From contig NZ_OY829944.1 in the NCBI RefSeq assembly GCF_963556105.2, forward strand, positions 2,267,501 through 2,331,500: a DNA stretch of 64,000 nt, written 5' to 3'. Under the pieces are notes generated by a model. That model was not told the DNA's origin, ran no database searches, and saw only the letters and a program-made list of their open reading frames with translations. The translations under genes and the position numbers were made by a program. Below are positions 25,311 to 33,726 of this stretch, in pieces; position 1 is the first letter of the stretch, and each line of letters opens with the position of its first letter. Origin of the DNA: an uncultured Tolumonas sp. Its GTDB lineage: Bacteria > Pseudomonadota > Gammaproteobacteria > Enterobacterales > Aeromonadaceae.

Positions 25311-26222
25311 TTAACCTTTCACCGCACTGCCAGTAATACTCTGGACGAAATGCCGCTGAACAAACAAAAAGAAGATAATGACCGGGATCGCCATCGACAC
25401 CGCAAAGGCCATGATGTTGCCCCAGTACGCCTGATTACTGCTGAAGTAGGCTGACATCGCCACCGATAGCGGACGATATTCCGGTCCACGGGTGACCATG
25501 ACCGGCCACAGATAGCTGTTCCAGAATTCAAGGAACTGCAAAATGGCAACTGTCGCAATGACTGGTTTGGAGAGTGGCAGACCAATATGGAAATAGGTTT
25601 TGAACAGGTTGACACCATCGACCTTGGCTGCATCAATCAGATCTTTTGGGATCTTGGTGAAAAACTGATAGAACAGAAACAGTGACATGGCATTGCCGAT
25701 AAATGGCAGGATCTGCACCTCATAACTGTCAATGATGCCCATCTTGCTCACCATCAACAGTTGTGGCAACGCCAGACTTTCCCCCGGAATAGCCAGCAAC
25801 GCAACTACGATACCAATCACTACTTTGCGATATCTACCCTGCCCCCAGGCCAGCGCAAATGCCGCCGAAGAGTTCACGACAATCGACATAAATACTGTCG
25901 TAAATACAATGAGTAATGTATTAAACAGGTAGCGCGCAAACGGTTGATTCGGGTCACCCCAGATCTCACGGTAATTCTCCAACGAAAACACATGCGGGAT
26001 GAACGCCTTAATGGTCCCCATGGAGATCATGATCTGCTCTTCATCAGGATTAAGGCTGATCGTCACCATCATCATCAGCGGTGCCAGAACACATAACGAC
26101 AGCAGCAACGCACACCACATGCGAATATTTTTTAAGCTTGTCAGGAATTTCATGACCTGATCCCCTTTGCCGGCAACGGTTTCATCAATCGCGGGAACAA
26201 ACTGAACGGATTCTGATTTCAT
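25311..26222 (-). CDS. Sugar ABC importer permease (MalG-like)
   Basis: 303 residues with six predicted membrane helices and the EAA-type loop (PKDLIDAAKVDGVNLFKTYFHIGLP). An N-terminal extension of about 23 residues precedes the first helix, more than usual. An AGGGGG site precedes the ATG. It forms the inner-membrane channel together with the MalF-like partner. Confidence 0.94.
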   Translation of the reverse strand: MKSESVQFVPAIDETVAGKGDQVMKFLTSLKNIRMWCALLLSLCVLAPLMMMVTISLNPDEEQIMISMGTIKAFIPHVFSLENYREIWGDPNQPFARYLFNTLLIVFTTVFMSIVVNSSAAFALAWGQGRYRKVVIGIVVALLAIPGESLALPQLLMVSKMGIIDSYEVQILPFIGNAMSLFLFYQFFTKIPKDLIDAAKVDGVNLFKTYFHIGLPLSKPVIATVAILQFLEFWNSYLWPVMVTRGPEYRPLSVAMSAYFSSNQAYWGNIMAFAVSMAIPVIIFFLFVQRHFVQSITGSAVKG

Positions 26223-26230
26223 GTTGCCCC

Positions 26231-27106
26231 CTATTCGTTTTTCATCAGGATGCGTTGCAGCAATGCAATCGCCGTTACTGTGAAGAAAAACGCCACCGAA
26301 ACCGCAGAGGCGTAGCCGATTTTTTGCGCCACAAAACCGTTTTCATACATGTAATGAATGATGGTATTGGTTGCGCCGTTTGGGCCGCCGTGAGTGAGGA
26401 TGTTTACCTGAGTAAATAGCTTCAATGCACCAATGGTGGTAACGATGATGACGAAAATATTGGTGTTACGCAGACACGGTAAAGTCACATGCAAGAAGCG
26501 TTGGAACGGTTTTGCACCGTCAAGTTCCGCCGCTTCATAGAGATCTTTCGGGATCTCTTGCAAACCAGCCAAATAGATCAACATCTGGAATGGGAACGTT
26601 GCCCAGGCTGACAACAGCACAATAGCTGGCATCGCCATATCTACATTGCCCAGCCAATCGATATATTGCGAAGTGGAAAGTAGCGACTGATAAATATGGT
26701 TAAACAATCCATCCGGAATTTTGTAAAGCACAGCCCAGATCGCCACGATAACAGTGATCGGGGTTAATAATGGCAATAATGCAATGCTGCGAAACAGAGT
26801 GCGCAGCGGCAGTTTACTATTCAGCAGCAACGCTGAACCCAATGAAATAGCCAACTGGAATGGGGTTACCAGCAAAGCAAAATAAAACGTGTTTTTTACG
26901 GCCTGCCAGAAAACCGGATCGGTAAAAAGGCGTTCGTAATTCCGCCATCCAACCCATGTTGTCGCAATCGGGCGAGCAATCAGTTTTTCGTTGGTGAAGG
27001 ATAAATATCCCGACATGAAAAACGGCACTACCACGAAGATTGTTAACAACACGATTGCGGGCATCAGCATAGCCAACTCTGGCATCAGGTTTTTCAACCG
27101 GCGCAT
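26231..27106 (-). CDS. Sugar ABC importer permease (MalF-like)
   Basis: 291 residues from ATG 27104-27106, preceded by CAGGAG. It has six membrane helices and the EAA loop PKDLYEAAELDGAKPFQRFLHVTLP. It is the first permease of the pair, with 8 bases to the next gene. Specificity for sucrose follows from the neighbouring invertase and fructokinase. Confidence 0.94.
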   Translation of the reverse strand: MRRLKNLMPELAMLMPAIVLLTIFVVVPFFMSGYLSFTNEKLIARPIATTWVGWRNYERLFTDPVFWQAVKNTFYFALLVTPFQLAISLGSALLLNSKLPLRTLFRSIALLPLLTPITVIVAIWAVLYKIPDGLFNHIYQSLLSTSQYIDWLGNVDMAMPAIVLLSAWATFPFQMLIYLAGLQEIPKDLYEAAELDGAKPFQRFLHVTLPCLRNTNIFVIIVTTIGALKLFTQVNILTHGGPNGATNTIIHYMYENGFVAQKIGYASAVSVAFFFTVTAIALLQRILMKNE

Positions 27107-27177
27107 AATAACTCCTGCACAAATCTGTTTACGCGAATGAAATACGCGCCTGACGGGCACAGGCGCGATTTGATTTA

Positions 27178-28443
27178 CTACTTATTAAATGGGGGATAGC
27201 CGCTGTTATCTTCGATATCTTCATCAATAGTTGCGGCAGCTTTCTGTAACTCACCTTTTACATCAGCACCTTGCAGAATGTGCTGCACGGCCTTGCCGAA
27301 TGAGTTGGAAATGACCGGATAGGCGGGATGAACCGGACGAACCATCGCCGCACTTTGTGCCTGCTCAACAAATAAAGCGCCTTCACCACCCGGACGATAT
27401 ATTTCAGACAGCGCCACTGAAGATTTACGAGACGGAATATAACCCGTGATATCCGCGTATTTGGCGACCTGCTCGGTCGATAAAGCAAAGTTCAGGAACT
27501 TAGCCACTTCAGCCGTATGTTTGGTTTTAGCTGGTACTGCCCAGCCCCAACCGCCATTCGGGGAAACAGATTTAACACCCAGTTTTGGCGCAGGGATCAG
27601 CACCAGATCATCACCCAGCCCCGTTTTATGCGCACGCCACATCCAGTTACCTACCCAGGCCAGTGCGGCAGTTTTATCGCCGTAAAAACGGTTGTCTCCG
27701 GCGGTTGCGGGTACAATCCAGCCATTTTTTGACCATGTCTGCAATTCAGCCAGCGCATCTACTGCAGCGGGTGAATCAATCGTACCAGCAGCCTTCCATG
27801 CCTTACGATCGATCAGATCAGCACCTCGGGATTGAATGAAAGGAGCAAAACCATAGGTGTACCATTCACCGTCATAGTTCAGTTTCATATCCAGCGGCCA
27901 CTGCACACCTTTTACTTTGGAAAGCTTCGCCAGCGCATCAGCAAACTCTTTCTCACTCCACGCATCTTTAATACCAGCAGGAATACGGACACCTGCGGCT
28001 TTCAAATATTTTTTGTTGCCCCATAACAACACAGACGAGTCATACGGGCTGACCATATAGATTTTTTGATCCGGTCCATAAATAGCCTGTTCTTTTACCG
28101 ATGGCAGTAAATCTGCCACGATGGTTTTGTCCAGCAAACCATCCATCGGTTGCAGCATTTTGGTCCAGACGTAGTTCGCCATATTTGGACCATCAACCAT
28201 GATCACATCCGGCAATTCACCGGAAAGAGCGGCCGCCTGGATCGCATTGTTGTAGCCAGGAATAGGAACAACATCGACAGTGATGTTCTGATCTTTGTAT
28301 TTGGCATTAAACGTTTTTTCCAGTTGCTGGAAATATGGTTTTTCAGAATCACCATCAATAACCCATGCTTTTAATTCCAACGCATAGCTTGTTTGTGCTG
28401 CAAAAACACTAGCAATACATAATCCAAGTAAGGTTTTTTTCAT
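27178..28443 (-). CDS. Sugar ABC importer periplasmic binding protein
   Basis: 421 residues. A cleavable signal (MKKTLLGLCIASVFAAQTSYA) is followed by a CUT1-type solute-binding protein with the typical NAAFALSGELPDVIM-like region (AIQAAALSGELPDVIMVDG) and a conserved GGWGWAVPAK near residue 296. It delivers the sugar, probably sucrose, to the permease pair. It is the first gene of the operon and has a good GGGA site. Its promoter lies in the complex 607-base region upstream. Confidence 0.94.
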   Translation of the reverse strand: MKKTLLGLCIASVFAAQTSYALELKAWVIDGDSEKPYFQQLEKTFNAKYKDQNITVDVVPIPGYNNAIQAAALSGELPDVIMVDGPNMANYVWTKMLQPMDGLLDKTIVADLLPSVKEQAIYGPDQKIYMVSPYDSSVLLWGNKKYLKAAGVRIPAGIKDAWSEKEFADALAKLSKVKGVQWPLDMKLNYDGEWYTYGFAPFIQSRGADLIDRKAWKAAGTIDSPAAVDALAELQTWSKNGWIVPATAGDNRFYGDKTAALAWVGNWMWRAHKTGLGDDLVLIPAPKLGVKSVSPNGGWGWAVPAKTKHTAEVAKFLNFALSTEQVAKYADITGYIPSRKSSVALSEIYRPGGEGALFVEQAQSAAMVRPVHPAYPVISNSFGKAVQHILQGADVKGELQKAAATIDEDIEDNSGYPPFNK

Positions 28444-28668
28444 GTTATTCCCTTTCCTTTGCTGACAAGAATTCGATCACCTGTCGTGACCACAAACAGA
28501 GTATCAATGGTGAACATTTACCTCTTCACCAACGAAACAACACTCCAATTTCAATGTAACAACCTAACACCCATTGAATTGGCGGCAATATACGGGGCAA
28601 TAGAAGTAAAAATAACGATCAAAATCACACTTAATGGTTAACAAAATCCGAAAAACAAAGGAACACAA

Positions 28669-28693
28669 GGGTAACACTCAAAATTTGTTACCC
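28669..28693. promoter_or_regulatory. GGGTAACA/TGTTACCC inverted repeat
   Basis: 8-bp arms GGGTAACA (28669-28676) and TGTTACCC (28686-28693) with 9-base spacer; shares the GTAACA core with the palindrome at 28961. Confidence 0.5.
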
Positions 28694-28710
28694 GCATAAT
28701 CTACAGAGCC

Positions 28711-28731
28711 AAAAAAGGCCTCACTTGAGGC
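28711..28731 (-). terminator. Terminator-like hairpin in the sucrose operon leader
   Basis: Read on the minus strand, GCCTCA-AG-TGAGGC is followed by CTTTTTT. It lies about 270 bases upstream of the binding-protein gene. If the promoter is further upstream, it could act as an attenuator; otherwise it ends an unknown minus-strand transcript. Confidence 0.5.
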
Positions 28732-28960
28732 GCATAAAAGTTAGAAAATATATGAACACTTGTTCTGTATCTGGCAGATCACTGAAGAGCTCCAAATACT
28801 GGCTACAGGAATCGTCTTGCTACGAGGTGCATCAAAAGTGCACTACGTATGTAAAACTTTGCGTACTGCTGCAGAAATCAAAGCTGTTCTGTTAAATATT
28901 TATTGTTTCTCTGCTTTTCTGGCTTATATTTCCAACATTGAAACTTAATCAAGATACATA

Positions 28961-28980
28961 TGTAACAAAGCATTGTTACA
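28961..28980. promoter_or_regulatory. 20-bp TGTAACAA/TTGTTACA palindrome
   Basis: 8-bp perfect arms with a 4-base centre, 71 bases upstream of scrK. Size and position fit an operator for a sugar regulator. Confidence 0.55.
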
Positions 28981-28991
28981 TTAACTTTTAC

Positions 28992-29027
28992 GATACCTTG
29001 GGTGTTCGGAACACCGGATCTGGTATC
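28992..29027. promoter_or_regulatory. Nested palindrome before scrK
   Basis: Inner GGTGTTC-G-GAACACC (29001-29015) lies inside outer arms GATACC (28992-28997) and GGTATC (29022-29027), ending 23 bases before the ATG. It may be an operator or a 5' leader hairpin. Confidence 0.55.
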
Positions 29028-29050
29028 AATAACCAATGGAGTGAATTTAG

Positions 29051-29974
29051 ATGGCAAGAGTCTGGGTAACTGGTGATGCAGTTGTTGATTTGATCCCGAA
29101 TGGCGAAACCAACTATCTAAAATGCCCAGGCGGTGCGCCTGCTAATGTGGCTGTCGCTATTTCCCGTCTTGGCGGAGACAGTGCCTTTTTTGGCCGTGTT
29201 GGTCAGGACCCGTTGGGCCGCTTTATGAAACAAGTATTGCAAGATGAAGGGGTTGATACCCACTACATGCTGCTGGATAAAGATCACCGGACATCAACCG
29301 TAATTGTCGATTTAGATGACCAGGGTGAACGCAGTTTTACCTTTATGGTGAAACCAAGTGCTGATCAGTTCCTGCAACCACAAGATGTACCCGCATTTCA
29401 GAAAGGCGAATGGCTGCATGTCTGTTCTATTGCGCTGGCCAATGAGCCATCACGCTCAACAACTCTGGCGGCAATGAAAGCGATCAAAGCGGCGGGTGGT
29501 TATGTGTCTTTCGACCCCAATCTGCGTGAAGAAGTCTGGCTGAACCCTGCTGATTTAAAACCGGTCGTACTACAGGCTGTTGCACTGGCTGATGTGGTGA
29601 AATTTTCTGACGATGAATTACTGTTCCTGACTGAAAAAGCTGATCTGCAGACAGCACTGAGCTGTCTGAATGAGCAATACAACCTGCCATTGGTTGTGAT
29701 CACGCAAGGGAAAAAAGGCGCGCTAGTCATTCATAACAACGAACAGCAGCTTGTAACAGGAAAACCTGTTAATCCCGTCGATACTACTGGTGCTGGTGAT
29801 GCGTTTGTTGGTGGCTTATTGGCTGGGTTGGTTGCTTCAGACAATTGGCAAAACAGCGAAAATTTATTGTCTATCATCCGTCAGGCTAATGCCTGTGGCG
29901 CATTAGCAACAACGGCGAAAGGTGCCATGACAGCATTACCCACGGCAACCCAATTAGTTGAGTATTTAGCTTAA
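29051..29974 (+). CDS. scrK: Fructokinase (PfkB family)
   Basis: 307 residues. The N-terminal PfkB signature is GGAPANVAVAISRLGG, and the C-terminal ATP-site motif is DTTGAGDAFVGGLLAGL with the catalytic Asp. It phosphorylates the fructose released by the GH32 enzyme to fructose 6-phosphate, which enters glycolysis through PfkA (also in this window). It is transcribed divergently from the import operon, so a shared regulator is likely. Confidence 0.92.
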   Translation: MARVWVTGDAVVDLIPNGETNYLKCPGGAPANVAVAISRLGGDSAFFGRVGQDPLGRFMKQVLQDEGVDTHYMLLDKDHRTSTVIVDLDDQGERSFTFMVKPSADQFLQPQDVPAFQKGEWLHVCSIALANEPSRSTTLAAMKAIKAAGGYVSFDPNLREEVWLNPADLKPVVLQAVALADVVKFSDDELLFLTEKADLQTALSCLNEQYNLPLVVITQGKKGALVIHNNEQQLVTGKPVNPVDTTGAGDAFVGGLLAGLVASDNWQNSENLLSIIRQANACGALATTAKGAMTALPTATQLVEYLA

Positions 29975-29987
29975 TTTAGCAGATTTA

Positions 29988-30033
29988 GCTTCGGTGTCTG
30001 AGAGTGGCAATAAGGCATCATGGACACCGAAGC
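29988..30033 (+). repeat. 11-bp inverted repeat after scrK
   Basis: GCTTCGGTGTC (29988-29998) and GACACCGAAGC (30023-30033) with a 24-base loop. It probably protects or ends the scrK mRNA; the T-tract is weak. Confidence 0.55.
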
Positions 30034-30116
30034 ATTTAGTGCAGATTACAGATTGGAAAAATAAAGAGTCTTCTTTAGTTAATCTATTCAGCTAATCGAT
30101 TCAGTTATTAAATCAG

Positions 30117-30155
30117 CCAAAAATAAAGCGGAGCCTTTTATAAACAAGCCCCGCT
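30117..30155 (-). terminator. Intrinsic terminator on the minus strand
   Basis: Minus-strand stem AGCGGGGC / GCTCCGCT (one mismatch) followed by TTTATTTTT. It is 28 bases beyond the stop of the small gene at 30183, which supports that gene being transcribed. Confidence 0.6.
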
Positions 30156-30182
30156 CACAATCAAACTAAATCATAAAAACTA

Positions 30183-30380
30183 TCATTTCCGCCCTAACAT
30201 AGCCGCACAAATAAAGAATTTTGCAATTCCATTATGGTCTTTTTTAATCCTGGCCACTACACGTTCCTTGTCAACAAGCTCCCAGTTTTCGCTGCGTGAA
30301 CGTGGAGATTTAATACCTGAACACATCAGATATTCCATAAACAAATGTGCATTTTTAATCTCAGTTAAGTGCGAATCCAT
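30183..30380 (-). CDS. Small hypothetical protein
   Basis: 65 residues from the ATG at 30378-30380 (GGAG is present about 12 bases upstream, a little far); an upstream start would give 80. The protein is basic with a central SPRSRSENWELVDKERVVARI and a C-terminal FFICAAMLGRK. I do not recognise it. The terminator directly downstream is the best argument that it is a gene. Confidence 0.5.
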   Translation of the reverse strand: MDSHLTEIKNAHLFMEYLMCSGIKSPRSRSENWELVDKERVVARIKKDHNGIAKFFICAAMLGRK

Positions 30381-30652
30381 AACGATGAAGGCTCCATTTA
30401 ATAGGATAAGGATATTATTTATCAATTCGGTTTAACATGGGTAGCATTTACACCTTCTTGCAATTGATCAGCGATCAACACAAATCAGGCATTTATATTA
30501 TAGTTCAATTTATTAATCTCGGCGGGAAAACAAAAGAAAATACTTACGATTTGACGAATAAGTCACAAATACCGACTTTAATTTATTTATTTTAAATTGA
30601 TGTATTTTGTATGGTTATTTGATTGGCAGCTTCAATATTTTATAAAAAAATC

Positions 30653-30680
30653 ATGAATTAAAAATATATTTTTAATTCAT
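30653..30680. repeat. 28-bp perfect AT-rich palindrome
   Basis: 14-bp arms beginning ATGAATTAAAAATA meet without a spacer. It is directly next to the terminator at 30681, forming two stems in a row. The rest of 30426-30652 is AT-rich with no supported gene. Confidence 0.7.
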
Positions 30681-30720
30681 AAAAAGAATATGCCGAATCG
30701 ATTCAACTCGATCCGGCATA
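30681..30720 (-). terminator. Intrinsic terminator on the minus strand
   Basis: Minus-strand stem TATGCCGGATCGA / TCGATTCGGCATA (one mismatch) followed by TTCTTTTT. It lies about 68 bases beyond the stop of the lysine-rich small gene at 30788. Confidence 0.8.
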
Positions 30721-30787
30721 CTGATGTTCCAACTAATAATTAGTTCGACAATCTCAAAGTAGCGTCTAGCTACACCTGACAGACCTA

Positions 30788-30913
30788 TCACTTAGGCATC
30801 GAAGGGGCAAATGCAGGGGCGTGTTTCTTTTCCCGTTTGGCGGCCTTTTTTTCCTTAGGACTCATTGCAGGTTGTTTTTTTGCTTCTTTGTTGCTTTGCC
30901 ATTCCTTACCCAT
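30788..30913 (-). CDS. Lysine-rich 41-residue protein
   Basis: A 42-codon frame from ATG 30911-30913 to TGA 30788-30790, with GAGG 8 bases before the ATG and an intrinsic terminator downstream. The peptide starts MGKEWQSNKEAKKQP, continues with SPKEKKAAKREKKHAP and ends SMPK; about a third of residues are Lys or Arg. It would be a soluble basic protein, perhaps nucleic-acid or ribosome associated (inference only). Signals on both ends make this a good short gene. Confidence 0.68.
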   Translation of the reverse strand: MGKEWQSNKEAKKQPAMSPKEKKAAKREKKHAPAFAPSMPK

Positions 30914-30989
30914 GATCTTATCCTCGCTAATACCGACGAATGCGGGTGCAGTTTAAGTATAGTCCTGCGGTTGGCTGGTATGTGAAAAA

Positions 30990-31742
30990 TTAGTTTCTGG
31001 CATGACTCATGACAAAGTTCTCCAGCCCTTCGAGCTGAACCAGTTCCCTGCCGAATTCCTCTAATGGAATACCACTATTTTTACTCAGTGCAATAACAAC
31101 AAAGCGCCATTCCATTTGCCCTTCTTTCAAAGCAATAGAGACTGACTCACTGGATATTTCGTAGCCACATCGAATGATTTTGGCTCGTAAGACGTTTTCC
31201 TGCGGAATGTACTCTTTTTTAAACTGTAATGTCAGCGCCAATGCTTTATGCGATGGCAACCAATTTTCCAGTGACGAGACCCACATCATGCATATCACTG
31301 AAAGTAACGCTAACGAAATGGCGGCGCTATAAAAGCCAACCCCCATCATGACTCCGATCGCGGCAGAGGTCCAAATAGAGGCCGAGGTGCTTAATCCACT
31401 AATATTGAAACCTTCTTTCATAATGACACCCGCCCCCAGGAAACCTATCCCAGTCACGATGCCCTGAATGATGCGAGTGGGATCTGGCCCAACACTGGAT
31501 ATGACAGATAATCCGCCATACCAATAACCAGGATAACCTGCGATAACAGTTAGCGCAGCCGATGCCATACAAACCAAACCGTAAGTTCGCATGCCTGCTG
31601 CACGACCATGATAAGAACGCTCATAACCAATAATCAAACCAAGAATTAAAGCACCTAATACGTTGATAAAAATCAGGATATTTATGGTTAATTCCGGTTT
31701 AGACCAGTAAGCAGTTAATGATTCAAGCCCCAGTATGTTCAT
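30990..31742 (-). CDS. MgtC/SapB-family membrane protein
   Basis: 250 residues with about five membrane helices in the first 160 residues and a cytoplasmic ACT-like C-terminal domain. Family landmarks are LIIGYERSYHGRAAGMRTYGLV, GIVTGIGFLGAGVIMKEG and SASIWTSAAIGVMMG. MgtC proteins help cells grow at low magnesium and modulate ATP synthase or phosphate uptake; they are not magnesium pumps. An AGGAAC site precedes the ATG. No magnesium pump gene is adjacent. Confidence 0.93.
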   Translation of the reverse strand: MNILGLESLTAYWSKPELTINILIFINVLGALILGLIIGYERSYHGRAAGMRTYGLVCMASAALTVIAGYPGYWYGGLSVISSVGPDPTRIIQGIVTGIGFLGAGVIMKEGFNISGLSTSASIWTSAAIGVMMGVGFYSAAISLALLSVICMMWVSSLENWLPSHKALALTLQFKKEYIPQENVLRAKIIRCGYEISSESVSIALKEGQMEWRFVVIALSKNSGIPLEEFGRELVQLEGLENFVMSHARN

Positions 31743-31857
31743 GTGTTCCTTTAATTTTTATTGAGCGGGCCATTATGCTAATAATTAGACATTTTATGAA
31801 CCAAATGCTGAAAATACGAATATCCTTTAATAATCAAATTATCGTTGGTAATCAAAA

Positions 31858-32235
31858 ATGACGCAAATTAAGTTCAAAGAAATCAAATGGTTTCCTGAAG
31901 TGGCCGAACATAATTATCCAGCAGCAGAATCTTATCTCAGCCTGATCTATCCTGAGAGTCGGGTTGCAGAAATGATGACCGAGTATAGAAATGCCCCTAT
32001 CGTTCATTTTAAAGCGAAAGATATCTTCCGCGCATCCCGGCTTTCACTATTAGGGGTAAGTAACCTGCATGTTGAGAAAGACAGGAAAAAAATTGATAAA
32101 GGAGAAGCACTTTCCCCCCTCCTGCTATTAAGAGATGAGCGAAATGGCGTCGTTGTTATTGCTGATGGCTATCACCGTTTATGCGCTATTTATGAATTTA
32201 ATGAAGATGCATTAATTAATTGTAAAATTATCTAA
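31858..32235 (+). CDS. Small ParB-N-like (sulfiredoxin-fold) protein
   Basis: A 125-residue protein. The second half, PLLLLRDERNGVVVIADGYHRLCAIYE, resembles the ParB/Srx fold motif in which a D-G-x-H-R segment binds nucleotide. It lacks the helix-turn-helix of plasmid ParB proteins, so a DNA-partition role is unlikely. Function unknown; nucleotide binding is a reasonable guess. The ribosome site is weak. It converges on the CSC-permease gene. Confidence 0.65.
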   Translation: MTQIKFKEIKWFPEVAEHNYPAAESYLSLIYPESRVAEMMTEYRNAPIVHFKAKDIFRASRLSLLGVSNLHVEKDRKKIDKGEALSPLLLLRDERNGVVVIADGYHRLCAIYEFNEDALINCKII

Positions 32236-32251
32236 TCAGCGTTATCACCAT

Positions 32252-33703
32252 CTACATATTATTTCTGGCACGTTTATTAACCAACCATAATGTGCCAGAT
32301 AATATGCTAATAAATATGCACAAATACAGAGTAACCACCATGAGACTTACGCCATCTATCCAAATACCGTAAAGAAATCCGGCTAATGTGCTAAATAAGG
32401 CCACCCAGGCAACATAGGTCCATGTTTTGATATAACCAATAATAGCGGCAGTGATAAGAATACTTTGTAAACTTAATTCAGGATCTGCCATTAGATAAGC
32501 CAATAATGGGCCACGATGCATACCTAAATTTAGGAACATTTGAGCAATAGGCACTTCGACCAGCGTTGGAAAATACATAAACACACCAAAAGTAACGCCG
32601 GCTAAGTTACCGGTAAATGTATTTTGCCCCGCGAGTGCTTCTATCCACTCCGGTTTAATCAACTCTCGGATCACGCCGACAAGAAACACCCCAACAACTA
32701 ACAGCGGAAAAATTTGCTTAACGAACTTCCATGATTCCCATAATAAATCCCGAATTTGATCTTCGGTAAATTTAGTTTTGATAATCCATCCCAATACAAA
32801 TAAAGATATTAAGATACCTAAGCATTTACCTGTGATGAGGATATCTACACCTTCGGAATGAGGTCTCATACCGATGGCAGCCACCAGCAACGTAGCACTG
32901 AGTAAGATCAGCGAAAGCCATGTCCAACGATTAAACCCATCAAAAATAGACTCTATTCCCTTCCATGATGTAATGCCTATCAGCAGCAGTAAAATAATGA
33001 GTAAAACACCTTGTGCGCTCACGCCTTCACCACCACGAGCAGGATCAAACGGGATCAGCCGATACAGATAAGTTTGCAGGGTATCAATATCACTGAGAGG
33101 TAACGTAAAAGAAAAATAGGTATCGGTCAGAATGGCAATTTTTAGCGTGCCAGACAGCAACAACATGACCAGAACCAACAGAAAGGTCAGTGCACTTTGC
33201 TGCATACGGCCAGAGGCGGAAAATAATACATCAGTTGCTTCATCATGCACTTTGTCATCACGTTGAAAAATCAACGCCATGATCAAACCAATGCCGATCC
33301 CGAATGCCAGCGATAAAAATAAACGCGCCAATGCGAGATCAACGCCAATAATGCCACCAGTGTAGATCAGCGCAAGAATATTAGCCGCCGGAGCAAAAAA
33401 CAAAAACGTGATTGCAGGCCCTAACCCAGCACCTTTTTTATAGATACCAGCAAATAAAGGCACGATAGTACAAGAACAAACAGCCAGTACAGAGCCCGCT
33501 AATGCGGCTGCAGGATAAGAGATATATTTGGGACGTTCCCGGCCAAGAAAACGCGTTATGGTTTCTTTAGGGATCAGCGCCGTCATCGCACCTGCAATAT
33601 AAAAAGCAGGCAATAAACAAAGCAATACATGTGCAGCCAGATATGACGCCACATTACCCAGACCGCTGTAAAACAGATGCAGGCCCATCGATAATACGTT
33701 CAT
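32252..33703 (-). CDS. Permease of the ArsP/SO_0444 (COG0701) type
   Basis: A 483-residue protein with two blocks of helices separated by a loop with a charged stretch near residue 150-165. The family motif CSCTIVPLFAGIYKKGAG near residue 76 is the putative soft-metal-binding CSC site; a second half has the repeat-like VGVIRELIKPEW. Members export organoarsenicals or copper/zinc-type cations. It is the last gene of a run with DUF2703 and thioredoxin genes, a frequent partnership in metalloid loci. Confidence 0.86.
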   Translation of the reverse strand: MNVLSMGLHLFYSGLGNVASYLAAHVLLCLLPAFYIAGAMTALIPKETITRFLGRERPKYISYPAAALAGSVLAVCSCTIVPLFAGIYKKGAGLGPAITFLFFAPAANILALIYTGGIIGVDLALARLFLSLAFGIGIGLIMALIFQRDDKVHDEATDVLFSASGRMQQSALTFLLVLVMLLLSGTLKIAILTDTYFSFTLPLSDIDTLQTYLYRLIPFDPARGGEGVSAQGVLLIILLLLIGITSWKGIESIFDGFNRWTWLSLILLSATLLVAAIGMRPHSEGVDILITGKCLGILISLFVLGWIIKTKFTEDQIRDLLWESWKFVKQIFPLLVVGVFLVGVIRELIKPEWIEALAGQNTFTGNLAGVTFGVFMYFPTLVEVPIAQMFLNLGMHRGPLLAYLMADPELSLQSILITAAIIGYIKTWTYVAWVALFSTLAGFLYGIWIDGVSLMVVTLYLCIFISILSGTLWLVNKRARNNM

Positions 33704-33726
33704 ATTTCCCCCTTATTTTGGGGTCA

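Larger units (their letters stand above)
28444..29050. promoter_or_regulatory. Divergent control region of sucrose operon and scrK
   Basis: 607 bases with no gene I can support. It holds several GTAACA half-sites (28555, 28671) and inverse TGTTAC copies, two clear palindromes, a minus-strand terminator-like hairpin and a nested symmetric element next to scrK, all listed separately. A weak CRP-like match (ACGA-N6-TCACA) lies at about 28617-28631. Confidence 0.6.

Noticed and set aside
28760-28948. 62-codon plus-strand open frame in the sucrose control region
   Set aside because: No ribosome site, no recognisable similarity and it lies inside a regulatory region; probably chance.
31858-32235. 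Plasmid ParB partition gene
   Set aside because: The protein has only a ParB-N-like fold segment, lacks a helix-turn-helix, and has no parA or parS nearby.
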